Source: Candidatus Zixiibacteriota bacterium (GTDB lineage: Bacteria > Zixibacteria > MSB-5A5 > GN15 > FEB-12). Taken from it: a DNA stretch of 64,000 nt. Both the position numbers and the translations under genes were made by a program. Shown piece after piece: positions 42,896 through 52,429 of this stretch (position 1 is its first letter; every line of letters begins with the position of its first letter). The notes below the pieces were generated by a model, which made no database searches, was not told where the DNA came from, and saw only the letters and a list, made by a program, of their open reading frames with translations. Where the stretch lies: contig DAOSXA010000003.1 in NCBI GenBank assembly GCA_035380245.1, positions 248,001-312,000 of the forward strand, in the 5' to 3' direction.

Positions 42896-43635
42896 GCACC
42901 GAGGGGGCGCCGAACGAGCCGTCGCGGCGTGAGGTCTGGCGCATGTTCGACCGGATCGCGCATCGCTATGACCTGCTCAACCGGCTGCTGTCCTTCGGGC
43001 GTGACGTTGCCTGGCGGCGCAAGCTCTCCGACATGGTTCCCGCGCAAAAGCCGCTTCATCTGCTTGATGTCGCCTGCGGGACGTGCGATCTCCTCCTAAC
43101 CCTGACCCGCCGCAATCAGAACATCACGCGCGGAACCGGTCTCGATATGGCCGGAGAAATGCTCAAACTCGGCCAGGTCAAAATCGGGGCGGAAGGCCTG
43201 ACGCGGATGCTCAACCTCGTCCACGGCGACGCCCAGAACATGCCGTTCGTAGACGACTGTTTCGACCTCGTCACGATCGCTTTCGGCGTCCGTAATTTCG
43301 CCGATCTTCGCAAAGGTCTCAGTGAAATGGCGCGAGTTCTTCGACCGGGCGGGCAGGTGATGATCCTCGAATTTTCGCTGCCGCGTAATCGTTTCATTCG
43401 CTGGAGCTATCTTTTGTACTTCAGACATATTCTCCCCTGGCTCGGCGGCGTCATTTCCGGCGACCGGGCCGCCTATCAATATCTCAATCGCACCGTCGAG
43501 ACTTTTCCTTACGGCGAGGAGTTTTGCAAGCTGTTGACCGAGGTCGGTTTCGTGCAACCGAAAGCTCGCCCGCTCACGTTCGGGGTGGCCACGATCTACA
43601 CCGCTACGGCGACGATCAAGGGAGGCAAGGAGTAA
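42808..43635 (+). CDS. ubiE: demethylmenaquinone methyltransferase
   Basis: A class I methyltransferase with the UbiE/MenG core. VWRMFDRIAHRYDLLNRLLSFG (about 43-64, in two blocks) and SAM motif LLDVACGTCDLLL are followed by FGVRNFADLRKGLSEMARVLRPGG and a C-terminal GVATIYTA. It methylates demethylmenaquinone, the last step of menaquinone synthesis, and it opens the menaquinone operon. The start is uncertain. The first 40 codons from TTG 42808 run through two palindromes and are not like UbiE; the family usually begins only 10-20 residues before the RMFDRIA motif. The SD of the next gene overlaps this stop codon. Confidence 0.88.
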   Translation: MLLKEERGHIADEGQTGTSAAHGIPPEGWGTEGAPNEPSRREVWRMFDRIAHRYDLLNRLLSFGRDVAWRRKLSDMVPAQKPLHLLDVACGTCDLLLTLTRRNQNITRGTGLDMAGEMLKLGQVKIGAEGLTRMLNLVHGDAQNMPFVDDCFDLVTIAFGVRNFADLRKGLSEMARVLRPGGQVMILEFSLPRNRFIRWSYLLYFRHILPWLGGVISGDRAAYQYLNRTVETFPYGEEFCKLLTEVGFVQPKARPLTFGVATIYTATATIKGGKE

Positions 43636-43636
43636 A

Positions 43637-45031
43637 ATGGCCCGGGTCAAAACGCACCGTGGTTTGATCGAACAAGACTGTCTCGAACGCATCCGACAGG
43701 CGATAACGAAAACCGTCAACCAAACCAGTGCGTCGGTGATTCGAATATCGACCGATCTGCCGTTGCTGGATCCGCTGAGTGTCATGAATCAAGCGGCGGT
43801 CGGTGAGGCGCTGTACTGGTCGCGGCGCGGGGAACAACGTGAGACGGTCGGACTGGGGATTCTTCACGAAATCCAGGGGACCGGGCCGGTCGAGGCGAGT
43901 AAGCTGTTCGATCAAATGACGACGCTTCTGAAAGATGCCGACCCGACAATTCGCTTCTACGGCGGATTCAACTTCCTGGTCGGCGTTCCGGCGATGCGCC
44001 CGAGTCTGTGGCAGGGATTGCCGCAGTATCGTTTTGTCCTCCCAAGATTTGAGATCGTACGCACAGTCGAAGGATGCCGCCTGCATGTTAATCTGATACG
44101 GGAAGAGAGTTCGGCCGAGCGTGAACGAACACTCGAACAACTGGCTCTGTTGCGTTGGCCCGATGAGATGAATACCGATGATCTGCCGTCGTTACAAGAA
44201 CGGATCGACCGTCCCGATTACGAGCAATGGCGGGCGATGATCGAAAAGGTCCTGCACGAGATCAAGGTGAATAAAGTGCAGAAGGTAGTCCTCGCACGTG
44301 AAGCGGAAATGCGTTTTAACGGTCCGCTCGCGATGAACGTCCTGCTGGGGCGACTGCGAGCGATTTCCAAGGACTGTTTCGGATTCGGATTGCAGTTCCG
44401 CAGCGGTGAGGCCTGGATCGGAGCCACACCGGAGAGAATTTTCTACCGTAACGGTCGCTCACTTCAGGTTGAGGCGGTGGCGGGGACGCGGCCGCGCGGT
44501 AGCGACAGTCGTCAGGATGAGCAGTTCGCGAGCAGTTTGCTGGTCGACGGCAAAGAACGCCGCGAGCACGAGTTAGTAGCGGATCATATCCGAACCGTCC
44601 TGAGACGGTTTTGCGGCTCGGTGGTGAACGATAATCCCTCGGGCGGCCCCGGGCCGGTAGTTATCAAGCAGGCGCGAGTGCAACATCTCAGTTCCCGTTT
44701 TTCCGGGGAGTTGAACGAGGGAGTAAGCGACGGCGAGTTGCTGTGCGCGTTGCATCCGACTCCGGCGGTCGGGGGGACACCGCGGGATGAGGCGGTGGCG
44801 ATGATTCAGGCACTGGAGCCGTTCGATCGCGGCTGGTATGCCGGTCCGATCGGTACGGTGGGATCGCGTGCGGCCGAATTTGCGGTGGCGATTCGCTCCG
44901 GTTTGTTATGCGGATCGCGCCTGCGGCTCTACAGCGGCGCGGGGATCGTTGAGGGCTCTGTCCCCGAGTCAGAATGGGACGAGATCGAAAACAAGTTAAG
45001 CAGTTTCAAATCAGCTTTAGGCGAATTATGA
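43637..45031 (+). CDS. menF: isochorismate synthase
   Basis: A 464-residue chorismate-utilising enzyme. It converts chorismate to isochorismate, the first committed step of menaquinone synthesis. Diagnostic blocks are VVLAREAEM near 210, EAVAGTRPRG near 275, HLSSRFSGEL near 350, LHPTPAVGGTPRDEA near 372 and DRGWYAGPIG near 396. The first 100 residues are less conserved, as usual. AAGGAG is 5 bases before the ATG, one base after the ubiE stop codon. The menD ATG overlaps its stop. Confidence 0.95.
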   Translation: MARVKTHRGLIEQDCLERIRQAITKTVNQTSASVIRISTDLPLLDPLSVMNQAAVGEALYWSRRGEQRETVGLGILHEIQGTGPVEASKLFDQMTTLLKDADPTIRFYGGFNFLVGVPAMRPSLWQGLPQYRFVLPRFEIVRTVEGCRLHVNLIREESSAERERTLEQLALLRWPDEMNTDDLPSLQERIDRPDYEQWRAMIEKVLHEIKVNKVQKVVLAREAEMRFNGPLAMNVLLGRLRAISKDCFGFGLQFRSGEAWIGATPERIFYRNGRSLQVEAVAGTRPRGSDSRQDEQFASSLLVDGKERREHELVADHIRTVLRRFCGSVVNDNPSGGPGPVVIKQARVQHLSSRFSGELNEGVSDGELLCALHPTPAVGGTPRDEAVAMIQALEPFDRGWYAGPIGTVGSRAAEFAVAIRSGLLCGSRLRLYSGAGIVEGSVPESEWDEIENKLSSFKSALGEL

Positions 45032-46833
45032 ACGAGGACGTTGCCCGGTTAAACCGCTGCCGCGCGGAACGGATAATCGCGGAGCTGCGCCGTATGGGCG
45101 TGCTCTGCTTCGTGGTTTCTCCGGGATCGCGCTCGACGCCGCTGGCGATGGCGGTAGCGCGGGCCAATGTTTCCAACGTAGTCCATTTCGATGAGCGCGG
45201 CGCGGCGTTTTTTGCTCTTGGCCATGCGCGCGCTACGGGACGACCGGCAGCGCTGATCTGTACTTCCGGCACAGCCGCAGCCAACTATTACCCGGCGGTG
45301 ATCGAGGCGGCGATGGATAACGTCCCGATGATCCTGCTCACGGCCGACCGGCCGCCTGAGTTAGTGGGGACGGGGGCCAATCAGACGATTGACCAGACAG
45401 GGCTGTACGGGAAATATGTCATGCATGAAGTCGATTTGCCCTGCCCCGAGGATGATTCCGACGATGCGCAATTACCGGATAGAATAGTCGAGGCGGTGGC
45501 GAAGGCGGTCGCGTTCGACGGCGGACCGGTGCATATCAACTGCCGCTTCCGCAAACCGCTGTATCCCGAGCCGGGTGATTCGCCGGTTGAGTCTGTCCTG
45601 GTGAATTCAGCACAGAACCAACCGCAATGCGATGAAATAAAAACAGATTGTGATGCCGAGGAACTTGACTCTCGAAAGAGCAAAGCGCCGGATATACCTG
45701 AAACTCGGGATGCTATCGCCGAGTTGGTCGAGAAAATCAAGACCTCCCGGGAAGGTCTGATTGTGGCGGGCCGCCTGGAGAGCGAAGATGAGAGCGTGGA
45801 GGTGGTCCATCTGGCGATGCAAGCAGGATGGCTGATTTTCCCTGACATTTCCTCGGGCCTGAGGCTTGGCAGAGCAGCTCGTATGCCTTTTATTGGGACT
45901 TATTACGACCTCCATCTGAGCACCGGAAAGATGCCTGTGCCGGAGGAACTCACGGTGCTTTATTTAGGCGGACGCTATGTTTCAACCGCGTTGACCTCCT
46001 TTCTTAAGCGCGTCAAGAAGCTGGAAATGATCCACTTGCATCGCCGACCCGAGAAGACTGATCCGGACGGACTGGTGACGAAACACATTCATACGTCAGT
46101 CCTGGATGCTTGTGTGAAGCTAAGGGATTCGATGTCGAGACGGAAGTTGAGTTCGTGGGCCGAGTCTGTGTTCGCACAGAGCCGGAAGATTCGCGGGGCT
46201 TTCGAACGCACGGATCCGAGCACTCTGCCGTTTGGCGAGGCGTTGGCAATAAATGTGATAACGCAGATGCAGGCGCCGGAGGCGGTATTGTTTGTCGGTA
46301 ACAGCATGCCGGTGCGAGATATGAATACCTTTGGCGCACCGACGCAGGTGTCTCCTTTGGTGGCGGTCAATCGCGGGGTGAGCGGCATCGACGGCAACCT
46401 GGCCACGGCGGCGGGATTTGCGACTGGGCACGACCGGCCGGTATGGGCGGTAGTCGGGGATTTGACCCTGCTGCACGATATAAATTCGCTGGCGTTGTAT
46501 CGTAATCTGCCACAGCCTTCGATCGTGATCGTGCTGAACAACGGCGGCGGCGGGATTTTTGACCTGCTGCCGATCGCTCGCCATCAAGATGTGATCGACC
46601 GGTATTTTGCCGCTGCGCACGAGATGGATTTCTCCGGCGCGGCGACGCAGTTCGGACTGGCATATCATTCCGTGACGACGGCTGAGCAGTTGGTGACGAC
46701 TCTAAGCGCGGCCATGAAGGAGAAGGGACCCTCGCTGGTGGAGGTGAAACTTGACCGCAAGCTGAGTCATAAGCGGCGTGAAGAGTTGATCGCTCGGGTG
46801 AGTGAGTGGCTTGATATGGATTGGCCGGAGTGA
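45028..46833 (+). CDS. menD: SEPHCHC synthase
   Basis: A 601-residue thiamine-diphosphate enzyme that joins isochorismate and 2-oxoglutarate to give 2-succinyl-5-enolpyruvyl-6-hydroxy-3-cyclohexene-1-carboxylate. The Pyr-domain motif VSPGSRSTPLAMAV (about 28-41) and ALICTSGTAAANYYPAVIEA are followed by the ThDP/Mg2+ site GDLTLLHDINSL (around 484) and LNNGGGGIFDLLP. The ATG at 45028 overlaps the menF stop as ATGA. A frame extends 18 codons further upstream but lies inside menF. It is the central gene of the operon. Confidence 0.95.
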   Translation: MNEDVARLNRCRAERIIAELRRMGVLCFVVSPGSRSTPLAMAVARANVSNVVHFDERGAAFFALGHARATGRPAALICTSGTAAANYYPAVIEAAMDNVPMILLTADRPPELVGTGANQTIDQTGLYGKYVMHEVDLPCPEDDSDDAQLPDRIVEAVAKAVAFDGGPVHINCRFRKPLYPEPGDSPVESVLVNSAQNQPQCDEIKTDCDAEELDSRKSKAPDIPETRDAIAELVEKIKTSREGLIVAGRLESEDESVEVVHLAMQAGWLIFPDISSGLRLGRAARMPFIGTYYDLHLSTGKMPVPEELTVLYLGGRYVSTALTSFLKRVKKLEMIHLHRRPEKTDPDGLVTKHIHTSVLDACVKLRDSMSRRKLSSWAESVFAQSRKIRGAFERTDPSTLPFGEALAINVITQMQAPEAVLFVGNSMPVRDMNTFGAPTQVSPLVAVNRGVSGIDGNLATAAGFATGHDRPVWAVVGDLTLLHDINSLALYRNLPQPSIVIVLNNGGGGIFDLLPIARHQDVIDRYFAAAHEMDFSGAATQFGLAYHSVTTAEQLVTTLSAAMKEKGPSLVEVKLDRKLSHKRREELIARVSEWLDMDWPE

Positions 46834-46837
46834 ATTC

Positions 46838-47632
46838 ATGGATTGTATTCATTATCAGGACAGCGGCAGCGAAAATTCCTGTCCGGTGATCTGTCTGCAC
46901 GGTTTCCTGGGACGAGGGGATGATTTCGATTTTGCCGATTCGCTGACGGAACATTTGCGGTTGATCAAAATCGACCTGCCGGGGCACGGACAATCTCAGT
47001 GCGAAGAAGACGAGTTGTATCGCATGGAGCGAACGGCGCTGATGATTGTTTCGCTCATCGCGCAGTTGGGTCTGCACAAGCCGCATGTAATCGGTTATTC
47101 GATGGGGGGAAGGCTCGCGTTGTACCTGGCGGTGCATTACGCCGATAAGTTCGGGCGATTCGTGCTGGAGTCGACCTCACCCGGTCTGAAAACTGAAGAA
47201 GAACGTGCGGCCCGAGTCGAACATGATGAAACACTGGCGAAGCATCTGGAGTCGGAACCGCTGGAGAAGTTCCTCGATGACTGGTTCGCGCAGCCGCTGT
47301 TCGACGGTACGACCGCCGATGCCGATAAGCAGGCACTGCTCAAGCAGAAGCGCCTGGAGAACGATCCAACCGGATTAGCGCGTTCGTTGCGTAATATGGG
47401 GACCGGGCGGCAGCCATCACTATGGGAGAATCTGCCGCGAATCGAGGCAGACTTGCTCTTGATTGCCGGGGCGCAGGACTATAAATTTCTGAAGATCAAC
47501 CGGGAGATGGCCGCCCGTTGTCCGCGTGCTTCGTTGCGTGTGGTGAAAGGGGCGGGACATAACGTTCATTGGGAATATCCTGAGGATTACCTGGCGCTGG
47601 TCCGGGATTTCCTCATTAGCCGACAGGGGTGA
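46838..47632 (+). CDS. menH: SHCHC synthase (alpha/beta hydrolase)
   Basis: A 264-residue alpha/beta-hydrolase. MenH removes pyruvate from the MenD product to give SHCHC. The oxyanion region [11 protein letters not shown], the nucleophile motif GYSMGGR (serine near 88), the aspartate in GAQDYKF and the histidine in GAGHNVHWE are all present. It begins 4 bases after the menD stop codon. The same fold is used by other enzymes, but the position between menD and menB makes MenH clear. Confidence 0.9.
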   Translation: MDCIHYQDSGSENSCPVICLHGFLGRGDDFDFADSLTEHLRLIKIDLPGHGQSQCEEDELYRMERTALMIVSLIAQLGLHKPHVIGYSMGGRLALYLAVHYADKFGRFVLESTSPGLKTEEERAARVEHDETLAKHLESEPLEKFLDDWFAQPLFDGTTADADKQALLKQKRLENDPTGLARSLRNMGTGRQPSLWENLPRIEADLLLIAGAQDYKFLKINREMAARCPRASLRVVKGAGHNVHWEYPEDYLALVRDFLISRQG

Positions 47633-47636
47633 CAAG

Positions 47637-48458
47637 ATGACTGCCGTGGCATGGAAAGAAGCCGGAGAGTTCTCCGACATCAAATATCACAAGGCGGAGG
47701 GAATCGCCAAGATCACGATCAACCGTCCCGAGCGGCGCAACGCCTTTCGACCGAAAACAGTGTTCGAAATGTCGCAAGCGCTGGCCGATGCCCGCGAGGA
47801 CCAGCAGATCGGGGTGGTGATTCTCACCGGTGAAGGCGAAAAGGCGTTTTGCTCGGGCGGCGACCAGAAGATCCGCGGTGACTCCGGTTACAAGGACGAC
47901 AGCGGCGTGCATCGTCTCAACGTGCTGGATTTCCAGCGACAGATGCGTACCTGCCCGAAGCCGATAATCGCGATGGTGGCGGGGTATGCAATCGGAGGTG
48001 GTCATGTCCTGCACCTGATGTGCGATCTGACCATTGCGGCCGACAATGCGATTTTCGGTCAGACCGGGCCGAAGGTCGGTTCGTTTGACGGTGGCTACGG
48101 CGCCAGTTATATGGCGCGGATCGTGGGGCAGAAGAAAGCTCGGGAGATATGGTTCCTCTGTCGCCAGTACGATGCCCACCAGGCACTCGATATGGGATTG
48201 GTCAACACGGTGGTGCCTTATGAGCGGCTGGAAGAAGAGACGGTGCAATGGTGTCGTGAGATTCTGGCTAATTCACCGATAGCGATTCGTTGTCTCAAGG
48301 CCGCCTTGAACGCCGATTGCGACGGCCAGGCCGGACTTCAGGAGTTGGCCGGAAATGCCACGATGTTGTTTTATATGACCGAGGAAGGCCAGGAGGGGCG
48401 GAACGCTTTCGTGGAGAAACGGAAGCCTGATTTCTCAAAATTTTCCCGACAGCCCTGA
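47637..48458 (+). CDS. menB: 1,4-dihydroxy-2-naphthoyl-CoA synthase
   Basis: A 273-residue crotonase-family enzyme. It closes the second ring of the naphthoquinone from o-succinylbenzoyl-CoA. Signature regions are [11 protein letters not shown] near 80 (oxyanion-hole loop), [26 protein letters not shown] near 120 (two blocks), [24 protein letters not shown] and the late [22 protein letters not shown] is 5-6 bases before the ATG, 4 bases after the menH stop. Length is that of other MenB proteins. Confidence 0.96.
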   Translation: MTAVAWKEAGEFSDIKYHKAEGIAKITINRPERRNAFRPKTVFEMSQALADAREDQQIGVVILTGEGEKAFCSGGDQKIRGDSGYKDDSGVHRLNVLDFQRQMRTCPKPIIAMVAGYAIGGGHVLHLMCDLTIAADNAIFGQTGPKVGSFDGGYGASYMARIVGQKKAREIWFLCRQYDAHQALDMGLVNTVVPYERLEEETVQWCREILANSPIAIRCLKAALNADCDGQAGLQELAGNATMLFYMTEEGQEGRNAFVEKRKPDFSKFSRQP

Positions 48459-48497
48459 TCCGATTGGCTGTCGGTGCGATTTGATGCACGGCGGAAA

Positions 48498-49394
48498 ATG
48501 AAGAACAAGGATGTTACATACTCACCGGCGCGGATCTGGCTCCTGGCCAGTCGCCCGAAAACATTGCCGGCGGCCGCTGCTCCGGTGGTGATTGGGGTGG
48601 TGCTGGCGATTGAGGCCGGGGTGTTTGCGCTGTGGCCGGCGCTGGCGGCATTGTTCGGAGCGCTGGCGATTCAGGTCGGGACAAATTTCGCCAACGATTA
48701 TTACGATTTTAAATCAGGAGCGGACGAAGGGGAGAGACTCGGCCCGATGCGACTGACTCAGGCGAGATTGGTTACCCCGCGAGCTATGCTTACGGCGACG
48801 GTGATTACCTTCGCTTTGGCCACGGCGGCGGGTGTTTATCTGGTTTATGTCGCGGGATGGCCGATTGTGATTATCGGTTTGCTCTCGATTCTATTTGGGG
48901 TGATGTACACAGGGGGGCCGTATCCGCTTGGTTATCATGGTTTAGCCGACATCTTTGTCCTGATTTTCTTCGGGCCGGTGGCAGTCGGTGGAACTTTTTT
49001 CGTGCAGGCGCTCACGATCAATCCCAATGTGATCATTGCCGGACTCGCTCCCGGTTTGTTCTCAATAGCGATTCTGACGGTCAACAACCTGCGCGATCTG
49101 GACAACGACCGCGCGGCAGGAAAACGAACTCTGGCCGTACGTTTCGGGCGAACCTTTGCGCGTTCGGAATATCTGCTCTGTCTGGTGATAGGCAGCTTGA
49201 TGCCGGTCTGGTTATGGCTGCGAACGGGCGAGCATATCTGGGCCATACTGACAGCGCTCGTACCATTGATTGGCGTTGGAGCGATAAAGGCTGTATATTC
49301 CAAACAGGGACGGGTATTGAATGAAGTCCTGGCAACAACCGGCAAACTGCTGTTGCTGTATGCCGTACTTTTCTCGGTGGGGTGGTTAGTATGA
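48498..49394 (+). CDS. menA: 1,4-dihydroxy-2-naphthoate prenyltransferase
   Basis: A 298-residue UbiA-family membrane enzyme with about eight helices. The two aspartate-rich prenyl-diphosphate sites are NDYYDFKSGADEG (about 67-79) and NNLRDLDNDRAAGKRTLAVRFG (about 193-214). It attaches the polyprenyl tail to dihydroxynaphthoate at the inner membrane. The ATG at 48498 is preferred; a GTG at 48474 would add eight residues and overlap the weaker leader. The menC ATG overlaps the stop codon by 4 bases. Confidence 0.94.
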   Translation: MKNKDVTYSPARIWLLASRPKTLPAAAAPVVIGVVLAIEAGVFALWPALAALFGALAIQVGTNFANDYYDFKSGADEGERLGPMRLTQARLVTPRAMLTATVITFALATAAGVYLVYVAGWPIVIIGLLSILFGVMYTGGPYPLGYHGLADIFVLIFFGPVAVGGTFFVQALTINPNVIIAGLAPGLFSIAILTVNNLRDLDNDRAAGKRTLAVRFGRTFARSEYLLCLVIGSLMPVWLWLRTGEHIWAILTALVPLIGVGAIKAVYSKQGRVLNEVLATTGKLLLLYAVLFSVGWLV

Positions 49395-50488
49395 TCATTA
49401 GCGAGTTGACGATTTACCGGTTCAGTCTTCCCTTAAAGAAGGCGTTGAAGCTGGTAACCGGTCCCGTGACGGAACGGGAAGGTTTCGTGGTGAAGGTGAC
49501 CGGCGATGAGGGTCAGGTCGGCTATGGAGAAATCGCGCCGCTGCCGGGATTCAGCCGGGAAACGATTGATGAAATACCGGAGGCGATCAAACAACTCAAG
49601 GCTGTCGTGGTCGGAAACGAAACGCCGGAAAATCTCGAAGAACTTTCCGGTGGTTTCAAACGATGGCTGAGCAGTATGGGGCTGCCCTATTCGGTCAGGT
49701 TCGGATTCGAATCGGCGGTGTTGGGAGCGATGGCCTCGGAACGCGGGCTTTCCCTTTGTCGTCTTCTTAGCGATTCCCCCCGCAAGCATGTCACGTTCAA
49801 TTGTATGCTGTCCCATGGCACCGATGAGGAAGTGCTGGCCGCAGCACTGGAACGTCAGGCCGAGGGATTCAAGACTTTCAAGCTGAAGATAGGTCGTGGT
49901 GATCCGGCGATTGACGTAGCGCTGGTTGCCTCGTTGCGCCAGACGTTGGGGGATGGAACGGTTATACGACTCGATGCCAATCGGCAGTATACCTGCGAAA
50001 GTATCGGCGGTTTCGTCGAGGCGATCAAGAGTATCGGGGTGGAGTATATCGAGGAGCCGCTGCCGACTCGGGCGGAGAACCTTCAATGGGCCAAGGCCGG
50101 GAAGCTGCCGGTGGCGCTCGATGAAAGTGTCGGTGAGATCGAGCCGGAAGAGGCCGCGGCATGTCCCGGTGTCATCGCCGTGCTTCTGAAACCGACTCGG
50201 CTTGGCCTGGAACGGACCGTGCGTTTTGCTCGAGCCGCATCATCGCGGTCGATCATGCCGGTGATCAGCTCCTCGTTCGAGTCGAGTCTCGGGCTTTCGA
50301 TTCTGGCCCATCTGGCATTGGTGGTGACTCGGCACGAAATCGCGATGGGACTCGCCACCGCCGATATCTTCGCGCACGACCTGCTGGATAAACCGCTCCT
50401 GCCGATAGATGCCCGTGTGGCTCGGGCTGATATTCCCGACCCGGCCGAGTCGATCCAGATGGATCGGCTGACCGAGGTTAAGTTGTGA
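49391..50488 (+). CDS. menC: o-succinylbenzoate synthase
   Basis: A 365-residue enolase-superfamily enzyme that dehydrates SHCHC to o-succinylbenzoate. The KxK pair is in FKTFKLKIGRG (near 162), metal ligands lie in RLDANRQY, EEPLP and ALDESVGE, and the general-base lysine is in VLLKPTRLG. The N-terminal capping domain begins with TIYRFSLPLKKAL. The ATG overlaps the menA stop as ATGA and the end overlaps the menE GTG, so the operon is translationally coupled here. Confidence 0.94.
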   Translation: MIISELTIYRFSLPLKKALKLVTGPVTEREGFVVKVTGDEGQVGYGEIAPLPGFSRETIDEIPEAIKQLKAVVVGNETPENLEELSGGFKRWLSSMGLPYSVRFGFESAVLGAMASERGLSLCRLLSDSPRKHVTFNCMLSHGTDEEVLAAALERQAEGFKTFKLKIGRGDPAIDVALVASLRQTLGDGTVIRLDANRQYTCESIGGFVEAIKSIGVEYIEEPLPTRAENLQWAKAGKLPVALDESVGEIEPEEAAACPGVIAVLLKPTRLGLERTVRFARAASSRSIMPVISSSFESSLGLSILAHLALVVTRHEIAMGLATADIFAHDLLDKPLLPIDARVARADIPDPAESIQMDRLTEVKL

Positions 50489-51921
50489 GTGAATGCCTGA
50501 TCACCCGGGCTGCCCGCCATTTTCCGGATGCGACAGCCTTAATTGACGAATGCGGCCCGCTCAGTTATACCGATCTCGATCTTTATACTGAAGTCGCTGA
50601 ATACAGTCTTCATTCGCATGGAGTTGAATCAGGGGGACTAATCGCGATTCTATCGGAAACGAATCTCTACTATATCCCGATCCTCTTTGCTCTGGCGCGC
50701 CTTGGGGCCGCGATTTGTCCGCTCAGTGTGCGCTTGCCGAGTGAGGCGCTGGCACATCAGTTGGACAATATCGGTAGCCGCAGAGTAATCGTGGCGGAGG
50801 ATCTGACGGGCCGGATTCAGTCCGAGCGGATCGAGGTGATTTCGCTGGTCAAGGCGTTAGTTGCGGAAGGCGTCCTGTGTACTGAATTACCGCCGGTGGA
50901 TGAGGCGGCCACGATTATTCACAGTTCCGGCAGCAGTGCCGTAGCGAAAGCTATCCGGCATCGCTGGTCGGCGCATGTGGCCAGTGCGGCGGGATCGAAT
51001 GAAAATATCAACCTTGAGCCGGGCGACCGCTGGCTCTTGTCGCTGCCGCTCTACCATGTCGGCGGACTATCAATTCTGTTTCGCTGCTTTTTAGCCGGAG
51101 CGGCGGCCGTAGTCCCGAATCCGGGGGCGTCTTTGCTCGACAGCCTGATCCATTTCACTCCGACACATTTATCCGTCGTGCCGACACAACTCCGAAGACT
51201 TCTGTCAACAGGCATACCCGATGAAGTTAAAACTCAGCTTAAGGCGGTGTTGATCGGCGGGGCGGCTGTTCCTTCGGGGCTGGTCGAGCAGGCACGACAG
51301 GCGGGTTTGCCGGTGCACACGTCTTACGGATCAACAGAAATGGCCTCACAGATTACCACAACCCGGCCGGGGGCGGACCTCGATGAACTGGCCACCAGCG
51401 GGTATCTTTTGAATGGCCGAGAGTTATCGGTCGCAACCGACGGTGAGTTACTGGTGCGCGGCAAGACACTCTGTGAGGGATTTGTGGTCAACGGCAAGCT
51501 CACCCTCCCGTTTGATCGCAACGGTTGGTATGCGACGGGGGATATCGGTCGGTTTGATGATAACGGTCGGCTGTTGGTGTGCGGTCGCAAGGATCGGATG
51601 TTTATCTCAGGGGGAGAAAACATTCATCCCGAGGAGATCGAACGAGCGCTTCTTGCGATTAAGGGGATCGTTGAGGTGGTGGTTTTTGCTGAGGGTGATC
51701 GTGAATACGGACATCGTCCGCGGGCTGTAATTGCGATAGAAGCAGGGCTTGAGATTAACCGCAATGCCCTGATCGGATATCTGGAGAAAGCAGTCGAAAG
51801 GTTCAAAATTCCCGACCGGTTTTATCTTTGGCCGAAGCAAGACGGCGCCGGCGCTATGAAGCCGGACCGCTGTTCGATAGAACAATGCTGCCGCGCCGGG
51901 GAACTGGAGGAGCTTATTTGA
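50485..51921 (+). CDS. menE: o-succinylbenzoate-CoA ligase
   Basis: A 478-residue acyl-adenylate-forming ligase. The substrate-nucleotide motif IIHSSGSSAVAKAIRHRW (about 145-162) is a degenerate form of the usual STSGTTGxPKG. YGSTEMASQI follows near 278, then NGWYATGDIGRFDDNGRLLVCGRKDRM (two blocks) and ENIHPEEIE. It activates o-succinylbenzoate with ATP and CoA. The GTG overlaps the menC stop (GTGA). It is convergent with the thioesterase gene, and the two coding ends overlap by 8 bases. Confidence 0.93.
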   Translation: MSECLITRAARHFPDATALIDECGPLSYTDLDLYTEVAEYSLHSHGVESGGLIAILSETNLYYIPILFALARLGAAICPLSVRLPSEALAHQLDNIGSRRVIVAEDLTGRIQSERIEVISLVKALVAEGVLCTELPPVDEAATIIHSSGSSAVAKAIRHRWSAHVASAAGSNENINLEPGDRWLLSLPLYHVGGLSILFRCFLAGAAAVVPNPGASLLDSLIHFTPTHLSVVPTQLRRLLSTGIPDEVKTQLKAVLIGGAAVPSGLVEQARQAGLPVHTSYGSTEMASQITTTRPGADLDELATSGYLLNGRELSVATDGELLVRGKTLCEGFVVNGKLTLPFDRNGWYATGDIGRFDDNGRLLVCGRKDRMFISGGENIHPEEIERALLAIKGIVEVVVFAEGDREYGHRPRAVIAIEAGLEINRNALIGYLEKAVERFKIPDRFYLWPKQDGAGAMKPDRCSIEQCCRAGELEELI

Positions 51922-52315
51922 GACTTTCCAGGCCGATGCGGACTTTTTCGGGAAGCGGGATTTTTTCCGCCCGGTTCTTGTCGACGGCAACGTGAACGGT
52001 GCGAACCTTTGCGGCGATTTTACCGGCGCTGTCGCGGAAATCATAAATCAGGACGAAAGAGCTTTCTCCGATAGATTCCGTCTTCATTGAAATAGTGATT
52101 TTCTCGCCAAGAAGCAGGGGCCGATCGTAGTCGGCATCGGCATGCGCAATCAGGATCAGGTAGTCCGCTTCCCTGATGATATAGTCCAGACTTACCCCGA
52201 TAGAGGTCATCAGCGCTTCGAAAGCGGTGTGGGCGATGCGGAAGTAATTGGCGAAAAAAACCACCCCGGCAGCATCGGTATCATGGAGCTTGACGTTGGT
52301 TTTGGTCTCGAACAT
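51914..52315 (-). CDS. hotdog thioesterase, probable DHNA-CoA hydrolase
   Basis: A 133-residue 4HBT-family hotdog enzyme. VKLHDTDAAGVVFFANYFRIAHTAFEALM (about 8-36, in two blocks) is the catalytic region, with the aspartate in DTDAAG as expected for this branch. ATG 52315 is preceded by GAGAGGAGACC. The frame continues far upstream but there it is antisense to the PepF-like gene, so the extension is rejected. It sits beside a complete men operon that otherwise lacks a DHNA-CoA hydrolase, so a MenI role is a good inference. It could also be a general acyl-CoA thioesterase. I leave the symbol empty. Confidence 0.8.
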   Translation of the reverse strand: MFETKTNVKLHDTDAAGVVFFANYFRIAHTAFEALMTSIGVSLDYIIREADYLILIAHADADYDRPLLLGEKITISMKTESIGESSFVLIYDFRDSAGKIAAKVRTVHVAVDKNRAEKIPLPEKVRIGLESLK

Positions 52316-52429
52316 CGGTCTCCTCTCGCGAAATAATTCACTTTCTGCATGCAACATTAAGACTATATTAACCGTTTGTGAATATTGTGCAATGAAGAAA
52401 CTGCTGTAGATAAGAGGAGAACTAAAACC

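Noticed and set aside
47616..48248. A 210-codon frame on the minus strand over menB
   Set aside because: It is a shadow of the menB frame, with no Shine-Dalgarno site and no domain.
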